A stretch of DNA of 64,000 nt from Corticimicrobacter populi (GTDB lineage Bacteria; Pseudomonadota; Gammaproteobacteria; Burkholderiales; Burkholderiaceae_B): the NCBI RefSeq assembly GCF_003123725.1, contig NZ_QETA01000002.1, forward strand, positions 124,001-188,000. Direction: 5' to 3'. This document shows, in pieces, positions 36,001-43,953 of this stretch. The notes under the pieces were generated by a model. It was not told the DNA's origin. It saw only the letters and a program-made list of their open reading frames with translations, and ran no database searches. Every line of letters begins with the position of its first letter. The first letter of the stretch is position 1. Both the position numbers and the translations under genes were made by a program.

Positions 36001-37027
36001 GGGGGCCGAGCAGGACTTCTTCGAAATGGGCGGCCATTCCCTGCTCGCAGCCCGGCTGGTGCAAAAAGTACGCCAGACCTGGCCACATGCCGTCGGCCTG
36101 GGGCTGGTCTTTGAACATCCTACCGTGGCCCGCATGGCTGCCTGGCTCGAAGTCCTGGATAGGGCTGCCGAGGCAGAAGGGGCTGCTGCGGAGTCGAACA
36201 TACCCAAGGCGGGTGGGGAAGGCTTCGGCCCCTGGCTGGTACTGGCCCAGGGGGCGGCACATCCCGATGCTGCACCGCTTTACTGCCTGCATCCGGCGGG
36301 TGGACTGAGCTGGTGCTATGGCGCACTGGGCCGGGCGCTTGACAGCCAACGGCCGGTGCATGGTCTGCAGGCGCTGGCTCTGGATCCCTCCCAGCCATCG
36401 CCGCCCAGCATGGCGGCGCTGGCCGCCTCCTATGTGGATCGTATCCAGGCCAGTCATCGGGGTGGACCTTGGCACCTGCTGGGCTGGTCGGTCGGTGGCA
36501 TCATTGCCCAGGCCATGGCTGCCGAACTGCAGGACCGAGGTTTGCCGGTGGGGGTGGTGGCCATGCTCGACGCCTATCCGGCAGATTGCTGGCGTGCCCA
36601 GGTGGAGCCGCAGGAAAACATGGCGCTCAAAGCCCTGATGCATATTGCCGGATTCGATCTGTCAGCCCTTCAGGGTGCGCCGCTCGAGCGTGACACGGTG
36701 ATTCGCTTCCTGCGCGCCAGCGGCCATCCCCTTGGCGAGCTCGATGATGCACAGATTGCCGGTGTGCTGCGAGTCGTGGATGACAACAACCGGATGGTAC
36801 GCGAGCACCATCACCGGCACTATGGTGGCGAGATCCTGTATTTCAGGGCCGCGCTGGATCATCAGGGGCTCGATCTCCATCCCGAACAGTGGCAGCCTTA
36901 TGCCGGCCGTCTCGATATCCATGACGTGGCGGCACTGCATGCGCACATGACCGGGCCAACGGCGCTGCAGACGATATTGCCGGTACTTAAAGATAGGCTT
37001 ATCGGTTATGATTCTCAGTCAGGTTAG
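33044..37027 (+). CDS. entF: EntF-like nonribosomal peptide synthetase (C-A-T-TE)
   Basis: A 1327-residue single-module synthetase. The condensation domain spans about 1-440 with active-site H138-H139-xxx-D143-G144. The adenylation domain is about 455-955. Its pocket residues, read at D654-V-(x2)-W in FDVSVW, H in LHFVPS, F and S in IFCSGE, V-D in EAAVDVSW and K945, fit the EntF serine code DVWHFSLVDK. The carrier Ser is S999 (GGHSLL). The thioesterase has S1149 (GWSVGG) and His 1301 (HAHMTG). With the ligase and carrier protein it should make dihydroxybenzoyl-serine and release it as an enterobactin-type oligo-ester. No MbtH-like protein or phosphopantetheinyl transferase is encoded in the cluster. 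Confidence 0.93.
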   Translation: MIDHIAAPLTEAQTGLWYAQRLDPSNPIFNTGQYLVLDGALDIDLFRQAADTVALQADALVMRVQETPDDGPVQVPEPAFRPLLQVIDLSGEVDPLAAAQQRMQEDMATPLDPSARAMACQQLFVLGALRHVWYLRVHHVAIDGYGMALLEAKVAQWYRWLSAGQGAAPAALPSCAAVLQSDADYRAGERRERDRAWWLEAFAEPGLVASLGEGLPVSGHTFRHVSAALPHACERAVHALADRIDVAWPDVLTGLTAAYLCRHAAAAETVVGVPWMGRMGDASAEIPAMVMNVLPVRIRPDEQAPLSDVMVDVMRSLRQARRHGRYRSEQLRRDLGLLGGQKRLYGPMINVLPFSDAGNWPDGLAATRHVLGTGPVDDLTFSFHADGSGAGLVLDIDAHPDLYDDQVVQAHLARLLCFIEAAAQADTLAQVQTLTPAEQVYWTHTVNDTAHPVPDTTLWALIEAAMLQYPERLALTDVQQTLDYAALDLETQRWAAILRQHGVRRGDIVAVALPRGNDLALALLSSLRAGAAYLPLDIEHPAGRLQTILEAAQPRVVLTTAEVAARLPAVPQQLWVERDCDASRLVLLDDGQAADNAPQADDAAYILYTSGSTGTPKGVVIEHRAIVNRLLWMQQHYEVGMDERILQKTPVTFDVSVWEFFLPLMSGATLIMAPPQAHRDPAWLAALMREQAITTLHFVPSMLAAFLDEPSIDGLEPRRIFCSGEALPAALRDRFHQMLPGVELHNLYGPTEAAVDVSWWPASADDRSVPVPIGFPVWNTALYVLDDAMRPCPPGTQGHLYLAGRQLARGYLGRPDLTAERFVADPFRVGERMYATGDLARWRADGAVVFLGRSDHQVKIRGQRIELDEVEAVLARAEGVGQLAVIAHADARGEAWLVAYIVPHDPQQAPATEALRQHLAAFVPDYMIPSVFVMLPVLPVTANGKLDRKALPVPMFSGVAGREAEGATEKRLAALFAEVLGLSQPVGAEQDFFEMGGHSLLAARLVQKVRQTWPHAVGLGLVFEHPTVARMAAWLEVLDRAAEAEGAAAESNIPKAGGEGFGPWLVLAQGAAHPDAAPLYCLHPAGGLSWCYGALGRALDSQRPVHGLQALALDPSQPSPPSMAALAASYVDRIQASHRGGPWHLLGWSVGGIIAQAMAAELQDRGLPVGVVAMLDAYPADCWRAQVEPQENMALKALMHIAGFDLSALQGAPLERDTVIRFLRASGHPLGELDDAQIAGVLRVVDDNNRMVREHHHRHYGGEILYFRAALDHQGLDLHPEQWQPYAGRLDIHDVAALHAHMTGPTALQTILPVLKDRLIGYDSQSG

Positions 37028-37051
37028 TTTTCTTTCTTGAAAGGGAGTCCC

Positions 37052-38452
37052 ATGAATCATCGCCTTCGCGGTCTCGATCGCCGCCTCGTTCTGCGTCCAG
37101 CGCAATTTGCCGCTGCCATTGTGCTGGCCTTTGGTGCCGCTTCCGCTTCGGCGGCCGGCCTGTTCGGCCAGACCGATCCTGATTTCCAGGGGCAGGTCCA
37201 GGTCCGTGAATCGCCGGTACTGCCGGGCCAGCAGGTCACGGTCGTGGGGCAGTCCTTCAAACCGGGCCAGCAAGTCACGCTGCGTTATGGAAATACGGTT
37301 CTCAATGCCAGTCCTCTCGTGGCCGATGGCGAGGGGGGGTTCCAACTGTCCGTGGCGCTGCCTGCCGACGCACAACCAGGTGTCCATCCGGTCGTGATCA
37401 CTGCCGAAAACCCGGTAGCGGCCACCGTGGCACCGTTCAAGATCTCGCCTGATGTGCCACTGGCCAATCAGGACAAATTCCGCGTCAGCGCGCAACACCT
37501 GGCACCTGGTCTGTACCAGTCCGCCTACAGCCCGAAGCATGACCAGTTGTACGTCACCACGGCGATCGGTCGCCCGCCCGTGCGCGAATCCAGGCTGCTC
37601 AAGGTCGATCCCGCTACGCTGAAGATCGAGGCCAGTGTGGCACCTGCTGCCGTGGCGGGCCGAGATGATGGTCACGTGTACGCGGTCTATGGCGTCGATG
37701 TCGACGATACGCGCGACACGGTCTGGGTGACCAATACGCGTGACAATACCGTCGCTGTCTATCGCCAGGACGACCTCTCCCTGGTGCGTCAGCTCGAGCC
37801 CGGGCTGGCCGGCCATGCCCGCGATGTGGCTGTTGATGAGCGTCGTGCCAAGGCCTATGTGTCCACGCCGGGCCAGGCCCAGGTATCGGTTTTCGATGCC
37901 GTGTCCTTCGAACCCCGTCCCGTGATCGAGATCGAGTCCGGTCTGCGTCGCCAGCCGTTCAATCCCATGAGCCTGGTACTCGATGAAGAGAGTGGCAAGC
38001 TTTTCGTGGTCAGCGCAACGGGTCAGGTCGCCGTGATCGACACCGCAACCGACGCCGTCGAGAAAGTGCTGGCCGTACCGGGTGCCCGCAGCGCTTCGGG
38101 CGTAGCTTACGATGCCCAGACCGGTCGCCTGTTTGTGGCGTCGCAGGGGGCGGACAATCTGGTGATTCTTGATGCAGCCAATGGTGAGGTGCTGAAGACT
38201 GTGGCGACGGGTGCCGGTGCGCTCAACGTCGTGTTCGATCCAGTATCGCGTCTGGCCTATGTCAGCAACCGTGGTGCCAACACTGTGACGGTGGTGGATC
38301 CCGATGGCACGATCCTGGCTGTACTCGAAGGTGGCAGCCTGCCCAACCACGCCAGCGTAGATGGCAAGGGCAATGTCTACGTGGTCAACAAGGCACGTGG
38401 CCAGGATGACCCGGAAGGCAACAAGATCCGCCGCCTGCACTATCGCCGCTGA
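37052..38452 (+). CDS. YncE-like secreted beta-propeller protein
   Basis: A 466-residue exported protein with a signal peptide cut near ASASAAG. It has an N-terminal Ig-like segment (about 30-115) and then a seven-bladed YVTN/NHL-type propeller made of repeats such as DTVWVTNTRDNTVAVY and AYVSNRGANTVTVVD. E. coli YncE, an iron- and Fur-linked periplasmic protein, is the closest recognisable relative in layout. It lies 24 bases after the synthetase gene behind AAGGGAG, so it belongs to the siderophore operon. Its molecular role is unknown; binding of catecholate or iron complexes would be a reasonable test. Confidence 0.78.
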   Translation: MNHRLRGLDRRLVLRPAQFAAAIVLAFGAASASAAGLFGQTDPDFQGQVQVRESPVLPGQQVTVVGQSFKPGQQVTLRYGNTVLNASPLVADGEGGFQLSVALPADAQPGVHPVVITAENPVAATVAPFKISPDVPLANQDKFRVSAQHLAPGLYQSAYSPKHDQLYVTTAIGRPPVRESRLLKVDPATLKIEASVAPAAVAGRDDGHVYAVYGVDVDDTRDTVWVTNTRDNTVAVYRQDDLSLVRQLEPGLAGHARDVAVDERRAKAYVSTPGQAQVSVFDAVSFEPRPVIEIESGLRRQPFNPMSLVLDEESGKLFVVSATGQVAVIDTATDAVEKVLAVPGARSASGVAYDAQTGRLFVASQGADNLVILDAANGEVLKTVATGAGALNVVFDPVSRLAYVSNRGANTVTVVDPDGTILAVLEGGSLPNHASVDGKGNVYVVNKARGQDDPEGNKIRRLHYRR

Positions 38453-38470
38453 TCTGGCCCTATCCAGTCA

Positions 38471-38513
38471 ATGAAAAAAGCCTGCCGAGGTTTACCCGGC
38501 AGGCTTTTTTCAT
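38471..38513. terminator. Bidirectional terminator between the siderophore operon and azurin
   Basis: A perfect 17-bp inverted repeat (38471-38487 with 38497-38513) has the GC core GCCTGCCG and a 9-base loop, with A-run and T-run flanks. It separates the two converging units. Confidence 0.9.
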
Positions 38514-38550
38514 GTTGCCAGACCAATGGCCTGGCAGGACATGTGCGTGA

Positions 38551-39000
38551 TCAGTCGACCAGCTTCAGCGTACCCTTCATCAGGGCCTGGTGGCCGGGGA
38601 AGGAGCAGAAGAAGGTGTAGGCATCCGTGCCGTTCAGGGCTGAGATGGGGAAGGTGATGCTGTCGGTCTCGCCGCCACCGATCAGCTTGGTGTGGGCGAT
38701 GATGCGGCTGTCGTCAGCCTTCAGGTAGTCGCTGGCCAGGCCGGCCTTGAGACCGTCGGACGACACGCCTTGCAGGTCGGGGGTCTTGACCAGCACCCAG
38801 TTGTGACCCATGACGTTCTTGGGCATCTTGCCAACGTGGTGCAGATTGACCGTGAACTCGGTGCATTCCTTGCTGACTTCGATGCTCTTGGTGTCGAACT
38901 GCATGGCATCATTGCTGTTGATGTCGATCGAGCAAGTGGCAGCGCTGGCGACGCCCGAAACCAGGCTCAGTGCAACGGCGATAAGGGATTTGCGAAACAT
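38551..39000 (-). CDS. azu: Azurin (type 1 blue copper protein)
   Basis: A 149-residue precursor with a 20-residue signal peptide (cut after ASA) and a mature protein of about 129 residues, the classic azurin size. All copper ligands are visible: His in MGHNWVL, Cys in FFCSFPGH, the His of the same segment, and Met in HQALMKGT. The structural disulfide cysteines (TCSID and KECTEF) are present. It is a soluble periplasmic electron carrier, usually feeding nitrite reductase or cytochrome oxidase. The ATG at 39000 follows CAGGAG. It appears monocistronic. Confidence 0.96.
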   Translation of the reverse strand: MFRKSLIAVALSLVSGVASAATCSIDINSNDAMQFDTKSIEVSKECTEFTVNLHHVGKMPKNVMGHNWVLVKTPDLQGVSSDGLKAGLASDYLKADDSRIIAHTKLIGGGETDSITFPISALNGTDAYTFFCSFPGHQALMKGTLKLVD

Positions 39001-39186
39001 GGTACATACTCCTGAATGGATTGATCTGACCCCAGTGGCAAAGATTAACGTACAGGTGAAAAAGTAGACTTGATAGAAGTCAAACTCAAAACCTCCTGAC
39101 GTTTGTTTGTGCCTATGCGTTATATAGCACATAGCTTTTCAGCCGTACATGATAAGCGTTTGTGTTATCTCCGCCTGGCAATATTG

Positions 39187-39678
39187 TTACTGTCGACGAT
39201 AGGTCAGCGCGATGTGCGCGAAGGCAGTCTGAAGCGCTTTGTTGCCAGACTGGAAGACCAGTGGACGGCCGCCGCGCCGGAAAACGATCAGGCGCTTGGA
39301 AAACAGCATGGGGACGAACTTGGCATATTGGATGTCTTCCCACGCGACGCTGCGGTGCGTGATCCAGGATTGATGCAGGCCCTGGCTGTCTATCCGGACC
39401 ACTGATGTCTGCATGGCACGCACGATCACGGCCAGGCCAATGAAGCAGAAACCGACGATGCCGGCCATGACGCCGCTGATCTGCTCGAAAGGCAGGCTGG
39501 CAGCCGTGCGACCGATCTGCAGTGCGGTCAGCAACAAGACAATCCAGGCGATGGCCTTGGCTGCGCCAGGCCAGGCGGGGCCAAGCAATGGCCCCTGAGC
39601 CAACAGGGATTCTATGGCGGGCGGCAGATCCGGCGTGCCGGAGACGGGCTGGCTTGCAGTGTGGGTCATGAGATCCAT
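39187..39678 (-). CDS. Small membrane protein with PH-like domain, function unknown
   Basis: A 163-residue protein with two adjacent membrane helices (about residues 40-60 and 68-90). A C-terminal soluble part (VRIDSQGLHQSW, RSVAWEDIQYAKFV) resembles bacterial PH-like domains that follow two transmembrane helices. I do not recognise a specific family member. It lies between azurin and dprA, transcribed in the same direction as dprA, about 57 bases beyond the dprA stop. Context gives no clear functional link. Confidence 0.6.
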   Translation of the reverse strand: MDLMTHTASQPVSGTPDLPPAIESLLAQGPLLGPAWPGAAKAIAWIVLLLTALQIGRTAASLPFEQISGVMAGIVGFCFIGLAVIVRAMQTSVVRIDSQGLHQSWITHRSVAWEDIQYAKFVPMLFSKRLIVFRRGGRPLVFQSGNKALQTAFAHIALTYRRQ

Positions 39679-39735
39679 GCGAATGGGCAGTGTCCTGTGT
39701 GCATTATGCCTGATTGGTGTGACGCTGCTGCTGAC

Positions 39736-40872
39736 TCAGTCGGGCTGTGTGGCCTGATAGCGTCCGTCTGGCAGGCAGGCGACGAATCCGGCCAGTTCAA
39801 GTGCCATCAGGGCGGTCTGCAGGGGGGCTGCAGGCAGCCCTGTTCTTTGCAAAAGCGTATCCAGGTGCAGTGTTTCGCATCCCAGTGCTGACAGCAGTGC
39901 AGCACTTTGCTCATCGGCAGGTGGGCTGTGGCGAGGGGATGGGGAGGGCGCACGGCTTGGCTGGCAAGGTGGCGGCAGGACGGTGTCGATGTCTGCCATG
40001 CTTTCCGTGAGGATGGCCCCTTCCCGGATCAGTTGATGGCACCCACGGGAGAGAGGTGAGTGTATGGAACCGGGCAGCGCAAATACGTCGCGCCCCATCT
40101 CGCCAGCCAGGCGGGCCGTGATCAGCGAGCCGCTACCGTGGCTGGCCTCGGCGACCAGGAGGCCACGCGACAGGCCTGCAATCAGACGGTTACGCTGTGG
40201 GAAGCGAAAGGGTCGAGCGGGCAGCCAGGGGGGATATTCGGACAGCAGCAGGCCGTCCTGCGCCAGGATGCGATCGCCCAGCGGTCGGTGGCGGGGTGGA
40301 TAGACATGATCGAGCCCATTGCCCAGGACTGCAATCGTGCGGCCACCGGGCACCTCGAGCGCACCGGTGTGCGCCGCGCCATCGATGCCACTGGCCAGGC
40401 CGCTCACGATGCACCATCCACACTCGGCCAGACATCGGGAAAACTGACGTGCGCCATCAATGCCGTAGCGGGTGGCACTGCGTGCACCGACAATGGCAAA
40501 GCCTGGCAGGTTCAGACAGTCGATATTGCCCATGGCATAGAGCAGGACCGGAGGATCGGCAATGTGCCGCAGCAATGCGGGATAGCGCTGATCGGCCTGT
40601 GTGAGAATCAATCTGCCGGGTGCTTGCTGCCAGTGTTCCAGGCGGTCGATCTTTGCGGCAGTTTGTGCCTGGAGGGGCGCTTCCAGTCGCGCTGTCAACG
40701 CGCGTGGCAGGACGGCGGGCCAGCCAGCTGACGGGCAGCTGAAAAAATCGGACGAATCACGAATGGTTTCAAGCAGGCAGCGCACGGCTATCGGACCGAT
40801 GCCGGGTTCGAGGGACAGGCGCAGCCAGGCACGCAAAGAGGTGTCGACAGGAGAAGAGGATGCATGTGACAT
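39736..40872 (-). CDS. dprA: DNA processing protein DprA
   Basis: A 378-residue protein that binds incoming single-stranded DNA during transformation and loads RecA. The central Rossmann-like domain (about 105-310) has GFAIVGARSATRYG, SGLASGIDGAAHTGAL and the RNRLIAGLSRGLLVAEA segment. A C-terminal winged-helix (DprA_WH-like) covers the last 60 residues after a Pro-rich linker. The start at 40872 is chosen because the upstream reading has no domain similarity. The usual neighbours def-fmt are absent here. Confidence 0.92.
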   Translation of the reverse strand: MSHASSSPVDTSLRAWLRLSLEPGIGPIAVRCLLETIRDSSDFFSCPSAGWPAVLPRALTARLEAPLQAQTAAKIDRLEHWQQAPGRLILTQADQRYPALLRHIADPPVLLYAMGNIDCLNLPGFAIVGARSATRYGIDGARQFSRCLAECGWCIVSGLASGIDGAAHTGALEVPGGRTIAVLGNGLDHVYPPRHRPLGDRILAQDGLLLSEYPPWLPARPFRFPQRNRLIAGLSRGLLVAEASHGSGSLITARLAGEMGRDVFALPGSIHSPLSRGCHQLIREGAILTESMADIDTVLPPPCQPSRAPSPSPRHSPPADEQSAALLSALGCETLHLDTLLQRTGLPAAPLQTALMALELAGFVACLPDGRYQATQPD

Positions 40873-40975
40873 GCCATGCAGTATGAGGATGGTAGATGCG
40901 CATGCCGATACGTGTGCGACCAAATTGCGCAGTCTTTTCAAAAGTAGGCCTGTAACGAAATGGTGCTGCCTTTGC

Positions 40976-41005
40976 TTGATGGGATGCAAAAAATCACGCT
41001 ATACT
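40976..41005 (+). promoter_or_regulatory. Candidate promoter of the atp operon
   Basis: TTGATG (40976-40981) and TATACT (41000-41005) are 18 bases apart and end about 70 bases before atpI. No other promoter-like pair stands out in the 205-base gap after dprA. Confidence 0.5.
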
Positions 41006-41077
41006 TGATGAGATTTGAAACTTGCGAATCGTGTCTGCGGACAGAATCGGCAAGCAGCAGAAAACCGGGAGCGGTGC

Positions 41078-41509
41078 ATGGAGCAGCAGGCGCGGGAGTT
41101 CACCGAAGCAGAACGCGCAGCGCTGACCAGCCGGGCGTGCAGGGGATTGATGTGGGCGGTGCTGGCGCAGGCTGTGATGGCAGGCGTGGCAGTGTTGTTG
41201 TCGGCCATTTTTGCCGGCAAGTGGGCGGCTCTGTCGGCTTTGGCAGGCGCTCTGGCTTACCTGATACCCAATGCATTGTATGCGGCGCGACTGATGTTTC
41301 ATGTCGCGCAGAGGCGTACTGGTCCGGGTGTGCTCCTTGTGGGTGAAATGCTCAAGCTGGTTGCGGTCGGGCTGCTGCTGTGGGTATTGGTCCGTGTTGC
41401 AGACGAATGGCTGGTATGGCCTGCCTTGCTGCTGGGGCTGCTGCTCACGCTCAAGGGGTATCTGCTGCTTGTGCCGTTTCGCAAGAAGATGGGATTGGAT
41501 TTGTCATAA
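41078..41509 (+). CDS. atpI: ATP synthase assembly protein AtpI
   Basis: A 143-residue membrane protein with four predicted helices, first gene of the ATP synthase operon. AtpI is not part of the final enzyme; in other bacteria it helps c-ring assembly or Mg2+ supply. Conservation is low, so the call rests on length, topology and position 42 bases before atpB. The ATG at 41078 is chosen over an upstream one because the upstream part is not membrane-protein-like. Confidence 0.88.
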   Translation: MEQQAREFTEAERAALTSRACRGLMWAVLAQAVMAGVAVLLSAIFAGKWAALSALAGALAYLIPNALYAARLMFHVAQRRTGPGVLLVGEMLKLVAVGLLLWVLVRVADEWLVWPALLLGLLLTLKGYLLLVPFRKKMGLDLS

Positions 41510-41551
41510 ACGGGGCCTCTGGGCCTGTCTGCAAACCGGGTAGGAAGAAAT

Positions 41552-42433
41552 ATGGCTGCTGCCAGCGACGTATCGCCTCAATCTGCTTATATTCAGCACC
41601 ATTTGGTGCATTTCAATACCATCGGCGAAAAGCAGACTGCGGTTGCCGATTGGTCCATCATCAACTATGACTCCATCGCCTGGTCCCTGTTGATGGGGCT
41701 GGTCGTTGTGTTCGTGCTGTGGTTGGCTGCCCGCCGTGCCACTGCAGGCGTGCCGGGTCGATTCCAGGCTGCGGTCGAAATGGTCGTGGCGCTGGTTGAT
41801 GATCAGGCCAAATCCATCGTCCCCAATGCCAAAAGCCGCCTGTTTATCTCCCCGCTGGCCTTGACCGTGTTCCTGTGGGTCATCCTCATGAATGCGCTCG
41901 ACCTGCTGCCGGTCGATCTGATGCCCACCATCTGGAAGCTGACCGGCCTGGGTGCCGAGCATGGTGATCCGCTGTACTTCCACCGCGTCCTGCCGACCGC
42001 CGATCTGAACATCCCGCTGGGCATGTCTCTGGGCGTGCTGCTGCTGATGCTCTACTACGGCATCAAGATCAAGAGCCCTGGCGGTTTCATCAAGGAACTG
42101 TTCACTGCGCCTTTCCATGGTCACGGCTTCGGTGCCATCATTCTGGCTCCCGCCAACCTGTTGATGAACCTGATTGAATACGCAGCCAAGACGGTTTCTC
42201 TGGCCATGCGACTGTTCGGTAACATGTTCGCCGGCGAACTGGTCTTCATGCTGATCGCCCTGCTGGGTGGTGCATGGGTCGGACTCGACGGCATGAGCAT
42301 CGGTCTGGGTATTGGCCACGTGCTGGCTGGTTCCGTCTGGGCCATTTTCCATATTCTGATTGTGTTGTTGCAGGCCTTTATCTTCATGATGCTGACTCTG
42401 GTCTACCTGGGTCAGGCGCATGAAGGTCACTGA
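41552..42433 (+). CDS. atpB: F-type ATP synthase subunit a
   Basis: A 293-residue integral membrane subunit forming the proton half-channels next to the c-ring. The essential Arg is R220 in [13 protein letters not shown]. Length and the approximately 40-residue N-terminal stretch before the first helix are typical of Burkholderiales. It is followed by an 86-base gap before atpE. Confidence 0.97.
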   Translation: MAAASDVSPQSAYIQHHLVHFNTIGEKQTAVADWSIINYDSIAWSLLMGLVVVFVLWLAARRATAGVPGRFQAAVEMVVALVDDQAKSIVPNAKSRLFISPLALTVFLWVILMNALDLLPVDLMPTIWKLTGLGAEHGDPLYFHRVLPTADLNIPLGMSLGVLLLMLYYGIKIKSPGGFIKELFTAPFHGHGFGAIILAPANLLMNLIEYAAKTVSLAMRLFGNMFAGELVFMLIALLGGAWVGLDGMSIGLGIGHVLAGSVWAIFHILIVLLQAFIFMMLTLVYLGQAHEGH

Positions 42434-42492
42434 CCTGTCTGCTGCTGCGGATCGGAATATCCTGAAGTTCCCCCTATAACCTGTTTTTCTGA

Positions 42493-42762
<270 letters not shown>

Positions 42763-42811
42763 TTGCGCAGGCTGCTCCCGCAGCAGCGGGGGGTTCTTCA
42801 CGCGTAGGCAG

Positions 42812-42831
42812 GGCATGCCGCGTGGCATGCC
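42812..42831 (+). other. Hairpin in the atpE-atpF spacer
   Basis: GGCATGCC at 42812-42819 is repeated after four bases at 42824-42831; being self-complementary, the pair forms an 8-bp stem. The 133-base atpE-atpF gap is the longest in the operon. Such hairpins could protect the upstream message and raise subunit c yield, an inference from the need for about ten c per enzyme. Confidence 0.5.
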
Positions 42832-42895
42832 TGGCCTGGCAGAATCTGTGGCAGCGGGCCTGGCCCAATGCCGATTGATGTAATAGGGAACGACC

Positions 42896-43366
42896 GTGAA
42901 TCTCAACGCGACGATCTTTTTCCAGATGCTCGTGTTCTTCGTTCTGGCGTGGTTTACGATGAAATTCGTATGGCCGCCCCTGACGAAGGCCATTGAAGAG
43001 CGCCGCCAGAAAATTGCCGACGGCCTCGCTGCGGCAGAAAAGGGCAAGGCGGATCTGGCCCAGGCGCAGGCTCGTGTCAGCCTCATCGAAGCTGCCGCCA
43101 AGACTGAAAACCAGGGCCGTCTGGCCGATGCGGAAAAGCAGGCTGCACGCCTGATCGAGCAGGCTCGCCATGAAGGCGAGGCCGAGCGTGCCCGTATCGT
43201 GGCACAGGCTCGCCAGGAAGCCGAGCAGGAGGCACAGCGCGTGCGTGAGTCGCTGCGCAACGATGTGGCTGTGCTTGCAGTGCGCGGTGCAGAACAAATC
43301 CTCCGGCGCGAGGTCGATGCCCGCGCACACGCCGAGCTGCTCGACCAGCTCAAGGCCCAGCTTTAA
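42896..43366 (+). CDS. atpF: F-type ATP synthase subunit b
   Basis: A 156-residue stator subunit with one N-terminal membrane helix (about 5-25, [21 protein letters not shown]) followed by a long Ala/Glu/Arg-rich helix that dimerises and reaches subunit delta. The start is GTG at 42896. Length equals the E. coli protein. It overlaps nothing; atpH follows after 12 bases. Confidence 0.97.
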   Translation: MNLNATIFFQMLVFFVLAWFTMKFVWPPLTKAIEERRQKIADGLAAAEKGKADLAQAQARVSLIEAAAKTENQGRLADAEKQAARLIEQARHEGEAERARIVAQARQEAEQEAQRVRESLRNDVAVLAVRGAEQILRREVDARAHAELLDQLKAQL

Positions 43367-43378
43367 TTCGGAACCGCC

Positions 43379-43918
43379 ATGGCTGAACTTTCGACCGTTG
43401 CCAGACCCTATGCTGAAGCGCTGTTCGCTGCCGTCCGCGATGATGCGGAAGGCCTCGGGCGCTGGGCAGAACGGGTGGATGAACTGGCCCAGGTAGCTGC
43501 GCTGCCCGATGTGCAGGCTGCGCTCAACGATCCCCGCCTGTCCGCAAGTCAGCGCTTCGAGCTGTTTGCCGGACTGGTCAAGTCGGACCTGCCGCCTGCT
43601 GCCCGTAATTTCATTGAGCTGCTGACCGAAAACGGTCGTCTGTTGCTGCTGCCCGAGATTTCGGTGCAGTTCAACGCGCTCAAGCTGCGCCACGAAGGCA
43701 GCGCCCAGGCGGAAATCGTCAGTGCCTACGAACTCGACGCAGCACAGGTCGATACGCTCGTGGCCGGGCTTGAAAAAAAATTCGGTCTCAAAATCGAGGC
43801 ACATGTGACGGTCGATCCTTCGCTGATCGGCGGCGTACGTGTCACGGTGGGTGACCAGGTGCTAGATACTTCCGTACAAGCCCAGCTGGCTGGCCTGCGC
43901 GACGCGCTGGCTGCCTGA
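43379..43918 (+). CDS. atpH: F-type ATP synthase subunit delta
   Basis: A 179-residue stator subunit linking the b dimer to the top of the alpha/beta hexamer. It opens [16 protein letters not shown], the usual OSCP/delta signature, and ends with the [21 protein letters not shown] motif. Length and position between atpF and atpA are standard. Confidence 0.97.
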   Translation: MAELSTVARPYAEALFAAVRDDAEGLGRWAERVDELAQVAALPDVQAALNDPRLSASQRFELFAGLVKSDLPPAARNFIELLTENGRLLLLPEISVQFNALKLRHEGSAQAEIVSAYELDAAQVDTLVAGLEKKFGLKIEAHVTVDPSLIGGVRVTVGDQVLDTSVQAQLAGLRDALAA

Positions 43919-43953
43919 TGGCGACGAGATAACAGGATTCCAGGAGTCTGAAC

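Noticed and set aside
35925-36190. Repeat of GAGGCAGAAGGGG in the synthetase gene
   Set aside because: Two short matches in Glu/Gly-rich linkers; likely chance.
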